Assembly: GCF_038502225.1 (NCBI RefSeq)
Contig: NC_091323.1
Coordinates: 19,615,003-19,679,002, forward strand
Direction: 5' to 3'
From: Cherax quadricarinatus
Taxonomy: Eukaryota > Arthropoda > Malacostraca > Decapoda > Parastacidae
DNA: 64,000 nucleotides
The position numbers were made by a program, and so were the translations under genes. Shown here in pieces: positions 40,026-49,820 of the stretch; the stretch's first letter is position 1; every line of letters begins with the position of its first letter. The notes beneath the pieces were generated by a model. The model was given only the letters and a program-made list of their open reading frames with translations, was not told where the DNA came from and did not search any database.

Positions 40026-43000
40026 GTGGAACCACAGTCGATGGCCTCCACTCCAAACCAACAGATACAGATACTAATGCCGGAAAAAAAATCCCCCCCC
40101 CAGTACCAACAATACCACCAGTCCGATAACATTCTTCTTTGCAAATATACAGGGTCTAAAGCCAGCAACAAACAACAAAATACCTTTCATCCGTGGACTG
40201 CTTGCAGAGGCAAAGGCAATGTTCGCGGCTTTCACTGAGACCCACATAAAGGATCACTTGGACAACGAAATATGGATCCCAGGTTACAACCTATACAGAT
40301 GTGACAGAGTGAACAGGCAAAAGGGGGGGGGGGTTGGCCTGTACATTGCAGAGTCACTTGTTTGCACAGAACTGCTTAATGCCTCAAATGATGTAGTGGA
40401 AGTTTTAGCAGTAAAGGTCGAGAACCAAAACCTAGTCATTGTGGTAGTCTACAAGCCTCCGGATGCAACATCCCAGCAATTCCAGGAACAGCTGTTAAAA
40501 ATTGACCACTGTCTGGAAAATCTTCCAGCTCCTGCACCCAACATCTTGCTCCTGGGGGATTTCAACTTAAGGCACCTAAAATGGAGGAATATAGCAAATA
40601 ATATTGTTGCAGTAATAACACCAGGAGGCAGCTCTGATGAAAACTCACACTCACACGAGCTTTTAAATCTCTGCACAAAATTCAATTTAAACCAGCAAAT
40701 AATAGAGCCTACTAGACTGGAGAATACACTAGACCTCATCTTCACTAACAATGATGATCTGATAAGAAATGTCACCATATCAAAAACAATATACTCAGAT
40801 CACAACATAATTGAGGTTCAGACATGTATGCGTGGAGCCCCAGACCGACATAATGAGACTAGTCACGAGGGAGCATTCACCAAATTCAACTTCAATAACA
40901 AAAACATAAAGTGGGACCAAGTAAACCAAGTCCTAACCGACATAAGCTGGGAAGATATACTAAGCAACACAGACCCCAACTTATGCCTAGAACAGATTAA
41001 CTCGGTGGCACTCGATGTATGCACAAGGCTTATTCCTCTAAGAAAAAGGAGGAGTAGATGTAAAATAGAAAGAGACAGGCGCTCCCTTTACAGGCGACGG
41101 AAAAGAATAACAGAGCGGCTAAAAGAGGTCAATATATCTGAAATGCGTAGGGAGACACTGGTCAGAGAAATAGCAAGCATCGAACTTAAGCTAAAAGAAT
41201 CCTTTAGGAGTCAGTAATCGTGGGAAGAACTAAACGCCATAAATGAAATCGAAAGAAACCCAAAGTATTTCTTCTCCTATGCCAAATCAAAATCGAGAAC
41301 AACGTCCAGTATTGGGCCCCTACTTAAACAAGATGGGTCCTACACAGATGACAGCAAGGAAATGAGTGAGCTACTCAAGTCCCAATATGACTCAGTTTTA
41401 AGCAAGCCGCTAACCAGACTGAGAGTCGAAGATCAAAATGAATTTTTTATGAGAGCCACAAAATTTGATTAACACAAGCCTATCCGATGTTATCCTGACG
41501 CCAAATGACTTCGAACAGGCGATAAATGACATGCCCATGCACTCTGCCCCAGGGCCAGACTCATGGAACTCTGTGTTCATCAAGAACTGCAAGAAGCCCC
41601 TATCATGAGCCTTTTCCATCCTATGGAGAGGGAGCATGGACACGGGGATCGTCCCACAGTTACTAAAAACAACAGACATAGCCCCACTCCACAAAGGGGG
41701 CAGTAAAGCAACAGCAAAGAGCTACAGACCAATAGCACTAACATCCCATATCATAAAAATCTTTGAAAGGGTCCTAAGAAGCAAGATCACCACCCATCTA
41801 GAAACCCATCAGTTACACAACCCAGGGCAACATGGGTTTAGAACAGGTCGCTCCTGTCTGTCTCAACTATTGGATCACTACGACAAGGTCCTAAATGCAC
41901 TAGAAGACAAAAAGAATGCAGATGTAATATATACAGACTTTGCAAAAGCCTTCGACAAGTGTGACCATGGCGTAATAGCGCACAAAATGCGTGCTAAAGG
42001 AATAACAGGAAAAGTCGGTCGATGGATCTATAATTTCCTCACTAACAGAACACAGAGAGTAGTCGTCAACAGAGTAAAGTCCGAGGCAGCTACGGTGAAA
42101 AGCTCTGTTCCACAAGGCACAGTACTCGCTCCCATCTTGTTCCTCATCCTCATATCCGACATAGACAAGGATGTCAGCCACAGCACCGTGTCTTCCTTTG
42201 CAGATGACACCTGAATCTGCATGACAGTGTCTTCCATTGCAGACACTGCAAGGCTCCAGGTGGACATCAACCAAATCTTTCAGTGGGCTGCAGAAAACAA
42301 TATGAAGTTCAACGATGAGAAATTTCAATTACTCAGATATGGTAAACATGAGGAAATTAAATCTTCATCAGAGTACAAAACAAATTCTGGCCACAAAATA
42401 GAGCGAAACACCAACGTCAAAGACCTGGGAGTGATTATGTCGGAGGATCTCACCTTCAAGGACCATAACATTGTATCAATCGCATCTGCTAGAAAAATGA
42501 CAGGATGGATAATGAGAACCTTCAAAACTAGGGAGGCCAAGCCCATGATGACACTCTTCAGGTCACTTGTTCTATCTAGGCTGGAATATTGCTGCACACT
42601 AACAGCACCTTTCAAGGCAGGTGAAATTGCCGACCTAGAAAATGTAGAGAGAACTTTCACGGCGCGCATAACGGAGATAAAACACCTCAATTACTGGGAG
42701 CGCTTGAGGTTCCTAAACCTGTATTCCCTGGAACGCAGGAGGGAGAGATACATGATTATATACACCTGGAAAATCCTAGAGGGACTAGTACCGAACTTGC
42801 ACACGAAAATCACTCACTACGAAAGCAAAAGACTTGGCAGACGATGCACCATCCCCCCAATGAAAAGCAGGGGTGTCACTAGCACGTTAAGAGACCATAC
42901 AATAAGTGTCAGGGGCCCGAGACTGTTCAACTGCCTCCCAGCACACATAAGGGGGATTACCAACAGACCCCTGGCAGTCTTCAAGCTGGCACTGGACAAG

Positions 43001-43135
43001 CACCTAAAGTCGGTTCCTGATCAGCCGGGCAGTGGCTCGTACGTTGGTTTGCGTGCAGCCAGCAGCAACAGCCTGGTTGATCAGGCTCTGATCCACCAGG
43101 AGGCCTGGTCACAGACCGGGCCGCGGGGGCGTTGA
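40026..43135 (+). pseudogene. LINE ORF2: APE endonuclease and reverse transcriptase, damaged
   Basis: The likely start is ATG 40026 (MEPQSMASTPNQQ). An A/C homopolymer at 40083-40101 shifts the frame into TFFFANIQGLKPATNNK, the endonuclease start. Endonuclease motifs: FTETHIKDH, LLLGDFNLRHLKW and YSDHNIIEV. RT motifs: APGPDSWNSVF, SYRPIALTSHIIKIF, IYTDFAKAFDKCDHGV, SSVPQGTVLAPILF and FADDT. The C-terminal domain ends SSNSLVDQALI. Lesions: TAA 41215-41217, a frame slip near 41450, TGA 41606-41608 and TGA 42212-42214. The last replaces the tryptophan that copy C keeps right after FADDT. It cannot make an active enzyme as written. Confidence 0.85.
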
Positions 43136-43155
43136 CCCCCGGAACTCTCTCCAGG

Positions 43156-43375
43156 TAAACACCAAAGGGACCCAAGAGCAGCCACTTTCATGTTCCAGCG
43201 CTTCAGCGAGGCCATCCAGAGGGGAAATGCATGCTGCATACTGGGCTCGCGTCCGGCTTCGGAGGAGCTGGAGGAGATTCATAACCTTTGATATATTGTA
43301 CCACTGTATTCATGTATGTGTTTTCTATCAGTGTTTTCTGTCTATTAATAAAGTTAGCATGTAGCATAAAAATAT
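43156..43375 (+). pseudogene. Older LINE polyprotein C-terminal region, 3' part and 3' UTR
   Basis: Reads [40 protein letters not shown] and a stop near 43290. These are the last residues of the protein begun at 37.9-38.8 kb. A short 3' UTR has AATAAAG near 43350. The match of both halves shows a single gene interrupted by copy A. Confidence 0.75.
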
Positions 43376-43484
43376 AGGGGTGGTAGAAGAAAATATTCAA
43401 ACAGCTCAGGGAAGAACCTTGAGTTTTCCCTGAGGTACGTTTAGTGTCTTCTCTGAGGATGAGGGTCCCCAGTAAAGTTCTAGA

Positions 43485-43526
43485 GGTGGTACCTCCATAT
43501 ATATATATGTATATGGAGGTACCACC
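43485..43526. repeat. Short hairpin at a (TA)n boundary
   Basis: GGTGGTACCTCCATAT and ATATGGAGGTACCACC are perfect 16-base inverted arms around 10 bases of TA-rich loop. Confidence 0.85.
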
Positions 43527-43532
43527 CACACG

Positions 43533-43670
<138 letters not shown>

Positions 43671-43787
43671 TTCAGTGGATAAGGGCGTCATGTGTTTTCG
43701 TCCACCATGAGGCAGGCCAAAGCAGCATGGGTTCGAGTCCTTGGCTAGTGCAGTGTTGTTATTGATCAATACCACTCGTTCGTGGTC

Positions 43788-43792
<5 letters not shown>
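43671..43792 (+). mobile_element. tRNA-derived SINE between two (TA)n tracts
   Basis: GGTTCAGTGGATAAGGGCG (A-box-like), TCCACCATGAGGCAGGCC, B box GGGTTCGAGTCC, then TTGGCTAGTGCAGTGTTG and TTGATCAATACCACTCG. Same family as 16.2-17.4 kb but lacking the non-tRNA head. Both flanks are long (TA)n runs. Confidence 0.75.

Positions 43793-43878
<86 letters not shown>
43793..43878. repeat. (TA)n microsatellite
   Basis: About 42 TA units following the SINE tail. Confidence 0.95.
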
Positions 43879-43881
<3 letters not shown>

Positions 43882-44229
43882 TGCTGACATACACACCACG
43901 ATGCGATGTATATACTGATATACACAACTCAGTGTATGGACTGTGATATGTACCTCTTGGTACTATACACTGTTCTCATTGCATATACACCAAGGAAGAA
44001 ATACTGTATAGAATACATACACTAACGATGTGCCCCGTGATGCAGCCTTCAGTATTACACAGTCTTGGCTGACACTAGGGTAGTGACATGTATTTTGGCA
44101 GATATGCTAGGCTGGCACTTGTCCAGATATACATACAAACGATTGTTGTGCTCGGCCACTACCTGACACTCCTCACTGGCAGTCAATGACTCCACGGATC
44201 ATCAACATTGTCGTGAGCCTTCAAGGACG

Positions 44230-44350
44230 GAGGGAAAGGAGTGCCTTGAAGCTGGTGAAGGACCCTTCATCAAAGGGTTTGGAACAACCCTTCCTTGGAT
44301 GGAACTTGATTACCTTCCATTCCATAGGTGCTGTACGACGTCTCAGGGCT
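44230..44350 (-). repeat. Dispersed repeat D copy, minus strand
   Basis: GTGCCTTGAAGCTGGTGAAG, CTTCCTTGGATGGAACTTG, CCATTCCATAGGTGCTGTAC, GTCTCAGGGCTTAGCG, matching D in reverse. Confidence 0.5.
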
Positions 44351-44989
44351 TAGCGAGTCTCCAACGATATAATATTCCCTCCTGAGTCTATGCTTACGAG
44401 CACAGTTAGATGTACACGCAAGATAGAAGAGTATAAATCACTATACTCTGGTGGAACAAGTCACAACCCATAATTTTAAGAGGAAACTAAATGTCGTCTA
44501 AAATGTCTTCTCCGTGTGGTGGGTTAACAGTGAAAAACACACAACATATAACGATACGAGATCGAAGCGTCATAGTATTATTTTGCTTCGTATGAAAATA
44601 TAATATAAACTGTTGTAAATATTTATTTCGTGACAAAAGTCATTCCAAGAATGTTGGTTAGTGTTATCACTATAGTTTATGAATTTGTTATGTTTGTCTT
44701 ATTATAGGGAAACCAGGTTAGTGTTAGCACTCTAGTTCATGAATCTGTGTAAGTCCATCATATTAGGGTGATCGGATTAAGAACATTAGAATGAAAGAAC
44801 AATGCAGTAGGCCTACTGGCCAACTCACATCCACTCTTACAGTATACCAGTCCAACCTACATTCAAAGGTTTGTGTTAGCACTATATGAATTTAGTACTT
44901 GAATTGTCATCATACTGGTGTCTGAATCATTCCTAGCTGACAAGAGGATCGAGCCCACACGTTTCTATTTCACATTTTTCCCTACAAAG

Positions 44990-45120
44990 GCAGTGCCTTG
45001 ATGATGGTGATTGACTTCAAGGAATTATGGAGGCACCCTCCTCTTTCTTGAATCAAACCTGATACATCCCATTTCCCAGGAGCTGTACAACTCATACCAG
45101 TTAAGTGCGTCCTAGTGAAT
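44990..45120 (-). repeat. Dispersed repeat D copy, minus strand
   Basis: CAGTGCCTTGATGATGGTGA, TTCTTGAATCAAACCTGATA, CATTTCCCAGGAGCTGTAC, CCAGTTAAGTGCGTCC. It is followed by the TAA-rich tract at 45.17 kb, as expected for a reversed copy with its (ATT)n head. Confidence 0.55.
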
Positions 45121-45171
45121 ATACTGCTACTACTATAAATAATAATAATAATATAAAACAGCAGCAACAAC

Positions 45172-45177
45172 AACAAC

Positions 45178-45220
<43 letters not shown>
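45172..45220. repeat. (TAA)n microsatellite
   Basis: About 16 AAT/TAA units, continuous with CAACAACAAC upstream. Confidence 0.9.
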
Positions 45221-45221
<1 letters not shown>

Positions 45222-45492
45222 TAATTTCAGAATATGCACCAGATATGCACATTCTTGGATTATGTCGATTAAGGACTTTTCAAAATATAAATAGTGCTCG
45301 GATTTACATTATATTATGTACAATTTAGCAATGTTAGGCTAGGCTGCTAGGTTAATGTTCACGTAAAACAGTGCCACATCAAAAATTTACCTATCTTTAG
45401 TTTACTACTTTACTTAAAAAAAAATTTAAAGATTTCTCTCTAAGTACACATTTACACGTGTCAGTGTTTACACAGGGTATGTACACCAAAAC

Positions 45493-45497
<5 letters not shown>

Positions 45498-45556
<59 letters not shown>
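45498..45556. repeat. (TA)n microsatellite
   Basis: About 29 TA units ending exactly at the GTCGTGCCGA terminus of MITE copy 3. Confidence 0.95.
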
Positions 45557-45559
<3 letters not shown>

Positions 45560-45939
45560 GTGCCGATGTAAAACTGGTCAATTAACAAGAACTCATTTAA
45601 AATTAAGTCCTTTCTGAAGTTTTCGCTTATACGTTTAAAGATATATTTTTTTTTCATTAATGTTAATGCAAAAATTTTTAATTTTGCACCAAAAGAACCT
45701 TAGAAAACTTACCTAACCTTATTATAACGAGAGCAATTTATTTTAGCCTAACCTAACTAAATATATTTTAAATACATTTACAATAATTTAGTACTAAACA
45801 CAATCAAATATATTTTTTTCGTTAGGTTCAGAATGATTTTGGCAAAATTATTGCATATACAAATTTTCACTTGTCCTATATGGCAAGATGAGCATTGCTA
45901 TTTAAGCCAAGATCGCAAGTTCTGCCTATTCGGCACGAC
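45557..45939 (-). mobile_element. MITE-like element, copy 3
   Basis: Starts GTCGTGCCGATGTAAAACTGG and ends TGCCTATTCGGCACGAC, oriented opposite to copy 2. The interior matches copies 1 and 2 in reverse, including CGTTTAAAGATATATTTTTT, AACCTTATTATAACGAGAGC and CAAAATTATTGCATATAC. It is flanked on both sides by (TA)n. Confidence 0.8.

Positions 45940-46008
<69 letters not shown>
45940..46008. repeat. (TA)n microsatellite between two MITEs
   Basis: About 33 TA units sitting exactly between the CGGCACGAC end of copy 3 and the GTCGTGCCG start of copy 4. Confidence 0.95.
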
Positions 46009-46011
<3 letters not shown>

Positions 46012-46345
46012 GTGCCGAATATGTAAAACTGGTCAATTAGCAAGAACTCATTTAAAATTAAGTCATTTCTAAAATTTTCTCTTATACGTTTAAAGATATA
46101 TTTTTTTCATTAATGTTGATGTAAAAATTTATAATTTTGCACCAGAAGGAACTTAAAAAACTTACCTAACCTTATTATAACAAGCGAACTTTATTTTAGC
46201 CTAACCCAACTAAATACAATTTAGATTTGTTTACAATAATTTAATACTAAACACAATGAAATATATTTTTTTCTTTAGGTTCAGAATGATTTTGGCGAAA
46301 TTATTGCATACACAAATTTTCACTTGTCCTATATGGCAAGATGTT
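46009..46345 (-). mobile_element. MITE-like element, copy 4, truncated
   Basis: Starts GTCGTGCCGAATATGTAAAA in the same orientation as copy 3 and stays parallel to it up to ATGGCAAGATG. There it joins unrelated sequence (TTGATCTTTGAAG). The second terminus is missing. Confidence 0.78.
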
Positions 46346-46527
46346 GATCTTTGAAGTAATCTGAGGTGGGATAACGGCTCTCTTGGTATGTAAATACTGA
46401 AATGTAATAAAAAAAATACCATAAAGGTCTCTCATATGATCGAAGACAATAGAAAAGTACACATACGTGATATCATAATGGTTCCATATGTGTTCTAAGA
46501 TAATAGGAGAGTACACATACTTGATAC

Positions 46528-46737
46528 CATTAATTAGGGTCTCCCGTAGCTCACACACCCGGACCTCAGCTCACACACTGCGGTCCGGAAGTCGATCCCC
46601 GGTACGAGTGGAAACATTAGGACGTGTTTCCTTAAGGCACCCGCTGTCCATGTTTACCTGTCAGTAAAACAGGTACCTGGGAGTTAGTCGACTGGTGTAC
46701 ATTGCATCCTGTGGGCACAATTGACCCAATTTGCCCG
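46528..46737 (+). mobile_element. tRNA-derived SINE of a second family
   Basis: GGGTCTCCCGTAGCTCACAC, ACTGCGGTCCGGAAGTCGATCC (B-box-like), CCGGTACGAGTGG, then a conserved body TTTCCTTAAGGCACCCGCTG, GTACCTGGGAGTTAGTCGAC, GGTGTACATTGCATCCTGTG and AATTTGCCCGAGATGCTG. The tRNA-like head followed by a long core is the typical SINE layout. It ends where LINE copy C begins. Confidence 0.65.
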
Positions 46738-46740
46738 AGA

Positions 46741-47700
46741 TGCTGCCATAGTGAAGAGTTCTGTTCCACAAGGCACAGTACTCGCCCCTATCATGTTCCT
46801 CATTCTCATATCAGACATAGACAGAGATGTGAACCATAGCACCGTAACATCGTTTGCAGACGATACTTGGATCTGCATGATAGTGTCATCCATTGAGGAC
46901 ACGGCAAATCTCCAAGAAGATATAAACTAAGTTTTCCAATGGGCAACGGAAAACAATATGATGTTCAGTGAAGACAAATTCCAACTACTCCGTTATGGGA
47001 AACTGGAGGAAATAACTAGGACTGAGATACTACAAACTCTTATCACACAATAGAGAGGAAAAGTAATGTGGGGGACCTGGGAGCGATAATGTCCGAGAAT
47101 CTCATCTTCAAGGACCACAACAATGCCACTATCACACCTGCGAGGAAACTGATAGGATGGATATTGAGAACATTCAAGACGAGGAATGCCAAGCCAGTGA
47201 TGATCCTTTTTAAATCATTTGTTTTCTCTAGGCTGGAATGCTGCTGTACCAATTCAAGGCAGGTGAAATTGCAGATCTGGAGAATTTACAGAGAACCTTT
47301 ACTGCACGTATAAGTTCCATCAAGCACCTTAACTACTGGGAACGCCTAGAAGCACTTGACTTGTAATCACTGGAGAGCAGGCGAGATATATATATCATCT
47401 ACACTTCGAAGATTTTGGAGGGACTGGTCCCTAATCTGCACACAGAAATCACTCCCTGTGAAAGCAGTGAAAGCCTCCCACCAGCCATAAGGGGAATTAT
47501 CAATAGACCCCTGGTTGTCTTCAAGAGGGAGCTGGACAGATACCTAAAGTCAGTGCCAGATCAGCGAGGCTGTGGTTCGTACGTTGGACTACGTGCGGCC
47601 AGCAGTAACAGCCTCGTTGATCAGGCTCTGATCTACCAGGAGGCCTGGTCATGGATCGGGCCGCGGGGGTGTTGATCATAGGAATGCCCTCCAGGTAGAT
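46741..47700 (+). pseudogene. PHD-type LINE reverse transcriptase, 5'-truncated copy C
   Basis: Broken frames show VKSSVPQGTVLAPIMFLILI, SFADDTWICMIVSSIEDTAN, a TAA at 46927-46929, VGDLGAIMSENLIFKDHN and SRLECCCTN. HLNYWERLEALDL and NPR-type C-terminal sequence SSNSLVDQALIYQEAW follow. An internal deletion of about 120 bases lies near 47465 (between PCES and SLPPAIRGI). The 3' end is CCGCGGGGGTGTTGATC then CCCTCCAGGTAG. Adjacent 3' sequence has AATAAAGATTATTATC near 47777. Confidence 0.85.
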
Positions 47701-47799
47701 AACAAGGAACTTTCTATACAGTAGTATGTCAGTGATGTCAGAGAGGCTTGTATACCTTGTATATGTACTTACAGAAATAAAGATTATTATCATTATTAG

Positions 47800-48125
47800 G
47801 TTTCCAAGATAACATGAATGTAAACGTATCACTTGTGGTCTAACGACTAAATAAAAGGGATTAAAATGCAGAACAATCAGGCAATGTATTGTTAAGGCAT
47901 GTAGATGTGGGGTGGGGTGAATCTGATGTGGGGTGGGAGTGAAGTAGTGTGGGCGTGAGGTGTGGTGGGATTGGCGTTAATGGTAATGGGGTAGGTGTCA
48001 GGGGTAGTGGGGAAGGCGTGGGGTGATCGTGAGTTTAGAGTTGTAAGACATCCAAGGCCGTGGCAAACATACAAGCTTACTGCTGCTGTTGCTGCTCTTA
48101 CTTCTATAGGTGTTACTGCTTCTCA
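47800..48125. other. Region without a recognised gene
   Basis: Contains a GTGGGGTG-rich, degenerate tandem stretch at about 47906-48022. Otherwise nothing identified. Confidence 0.4.
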
Positions 48126-48130
48126 TGCTA

Positions 48131-48283
48131 TACACAAATAACCCGCACACAGAAGAGAGAAGCTTACGAGGATGTTTCGGTTCGTTTTGGACCATGTATA
48201 AAGTCACACTGTGACTTTGCATGTGGTCCAAGACGGACCGAAAGGTCATCGTAAGCTTCTCACTTCTTTGTGCGGGTTGTGTA
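48131..48283. repeat. Palindrome of the GACCGAAACGTCGTC family
   Basis: Arms meet at GTCACACTGTGAC near 48207. The left arm reads ACACAAATAACCCGCACACA, GAAGCTTACGAGGATGTTTC. The right arm reads GGTCCAAGACGGACCGAAAG, GTCATCGTAAGCTTCTC and TTTGTGCGGGTTGTGT. Outside the right arm TTCCAGTCATAATATTGTGCC continues the family consensus. Arms are roughly 80-85% complementary. Confidence 0.82.
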
Positions 48284-48429
48284 TTGTTCCAGTCATAATA
48301 TTGTGCCTTTTTGCTTCCGATGCTGTTAGCGTTGTTAATGATGATGTTACTACTAATGCTGCTAATGATTTTACTACTGCTGTTGCTGCTGCTGTTACTG
48401 ACCAGTCAATTTAGCAGAAAAAACTACAT

Positions 48430-48960
48430 AAACCTAGAACTAATTGCAAAATTAATTATTACTTTTACAGTGATAAATACTTGAGTAACATTATATCAAA
48501 AGTGAGACACAAGAACTTCTTGAGTAAAATGAACGTTAACTACAGGTACAATGTGTGCACATTTATTCGATTTTTTCTGTAATCAAAATGTTTGTATGAA
48601 TTTAACTTCTAATTATTGTAAGACCCATAAAAACGAATTAATAATTAATGGGTATATGGGGGGAGGGGTTACTGCATATGAAATGTACACTAGATAAAGC
48701 AACTGACTGAATTATAAACGTAACCAACATGGTGACGTGTATTTCGAACATACGTTAATATTAATATTAAACAACATATAACTTCTCGTGCTAAAGAAAA
48801 CAACTAACATTCACAGCTGAAGTTGAAAATAAACAAAGGCTGTGGTACTGTGTTGCTGCAACTTTTGGCAGATTGAGAACCTGCACACAAATGCTTGCAG
48901 ATATTTTCTCCCAAAATCATCGATAACGCAGTGCAGTTAGTCCTTCACTTGGAGTAAGAG
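48430..48960. other. Region without a recognised gene
   Basis: AT-rich sequence; nothing identified apart from a partial dispersed repeat D head (ATTATTATTATTAC then AAGCGCTAAACTCCCAAGGG) just downstream at 48964-49020. Confidence 0.4.
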
Positions 48961-49108
48961 AGTATTATTATTATTACAATAAAAACTAAGCGCTAAACTC
49001 CCAAGGGTCATACAACGGTGTTGGAGTAAGAGAGAGAGACAAGTACTGTTTTTCCAGGTGAAGTGCCTTTCTCTGTAGTTGTGATGAATGGTTTTGAAAA
49101 CCGACAAG

Positions 49109-49250
49109 TTGAAGATTGAGACACTCATGCACCATATGGGAATCTTTATTTAGGAAACGTTTCGCCATACAGTGGCGATGAAGCCACTGTGTGGCGAAAC
49201 GTTTCCTAAATAAAGATTCCCATATGGTGCATAAGTGTCTCAATCTTCAA
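49109..49250. repeat. Near-perfect palindrome, GGCGAAACGTTTCC stem-loop subfamily
   Basis: Arms of about 66 bases (49109-49174 and 49185-49250). The right arm reads GATGAAGCCACTGTGTGGCG, AAACGTTTCCTAAATAAAG, ATTCCCATATGGTGCATAAG and TGTCTCAATCTTCAA. Only a few mismatches (for example CTCATGC against GCATAAG). A short centre carries the GATGAAG part of the core. Confidence 0.9.
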
Positions 49251-49304
49251 TTTATCTATATTTGCTATTCTGTGTAATAATGTTGGTAGAATTACCGACA
49301 ATAC

Positions 49305-49448
49305 GTAAAGTAAGACGACACAAGTGCAACTAATGTGACATTTTATTGTGGCAACGTTTCGCTCTCCAGGAGCGACAAAGCTCCTGGAGAGCAAAACGTT
49401 GCCACAATAAAATGTCACATTAGTTGCACTTGTGTCCTTTTACTTTAC
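49305..49448. repeat. Near-perfect palindrome, CTCCAGGAGC stem-loop subfamily
   Basis: Arms 49305-49373 and 49380-49448 around GACAAA. The right arm reads GCTCCTGGAGAGCAAAACG, TTGCCACAATAAAATGTCAC, ATTAGTTGCACTTGTGTCC and TTTTACTTTAC. It is the same subfamily as 15.6-16.0 kb but with almost no loop. It lies only 54 bases from the preceding palindrome. Confidence 0.9.
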
Positions 49449-49820
49449 AAGTTGCTATTCTGCAGAATACTTCTGCCTGTTCCTTCAAAAGAGTGTTGCT
49501 TTTCAACTTCATTAAAGCAATCCCTTTCCTAATGCCAAAGAGGCACGACGTGTCACACCCAAAGACTACAAACAAAAATGAATGCAAGTTGCAAGTCTCT
49601 CAATCCAAAGCATTCTGCAGCCAATGAAATGTTCCAGATTTTCTGGGTCTTATTGGCTATTTTCTGCCTGAATCAAGGAAGATATCGAAGGAACAGAAGT
49701 CAGTTTGAAAGCAAAGCAGTATCAAGAGGTCCATGACGGTTGTGGTATAGGTGGCAACAGATTTAACCGCTGTTTAGACAATTTACAAATCGACATCACC
49801 TATCTAAATTTTACAGTCTT

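Larger units (their letters stand above)
38800..43155 (+). mobile_element. PHD-type CR1-superfamily LINE, near full-length copy A, nested in an older LINE
   Basis: A 5' leader of about 130 bases, ORF1 (38930-39958), ORF2 (40026-43135, damaged) and a very short 3' UTR ending CTCTCCAGGTAAAC. The boundaries are inferred from the interrupted coding sense of the host LINE on both sides (RLIDT ... RDPRAATF). No poly(A) is present. Copies B (30.5-31.6 kb, minus) and C (46.7-47.7 kb, plus) share the same 3' terminus (CTCCAGGTA). Confidence 0.78.
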
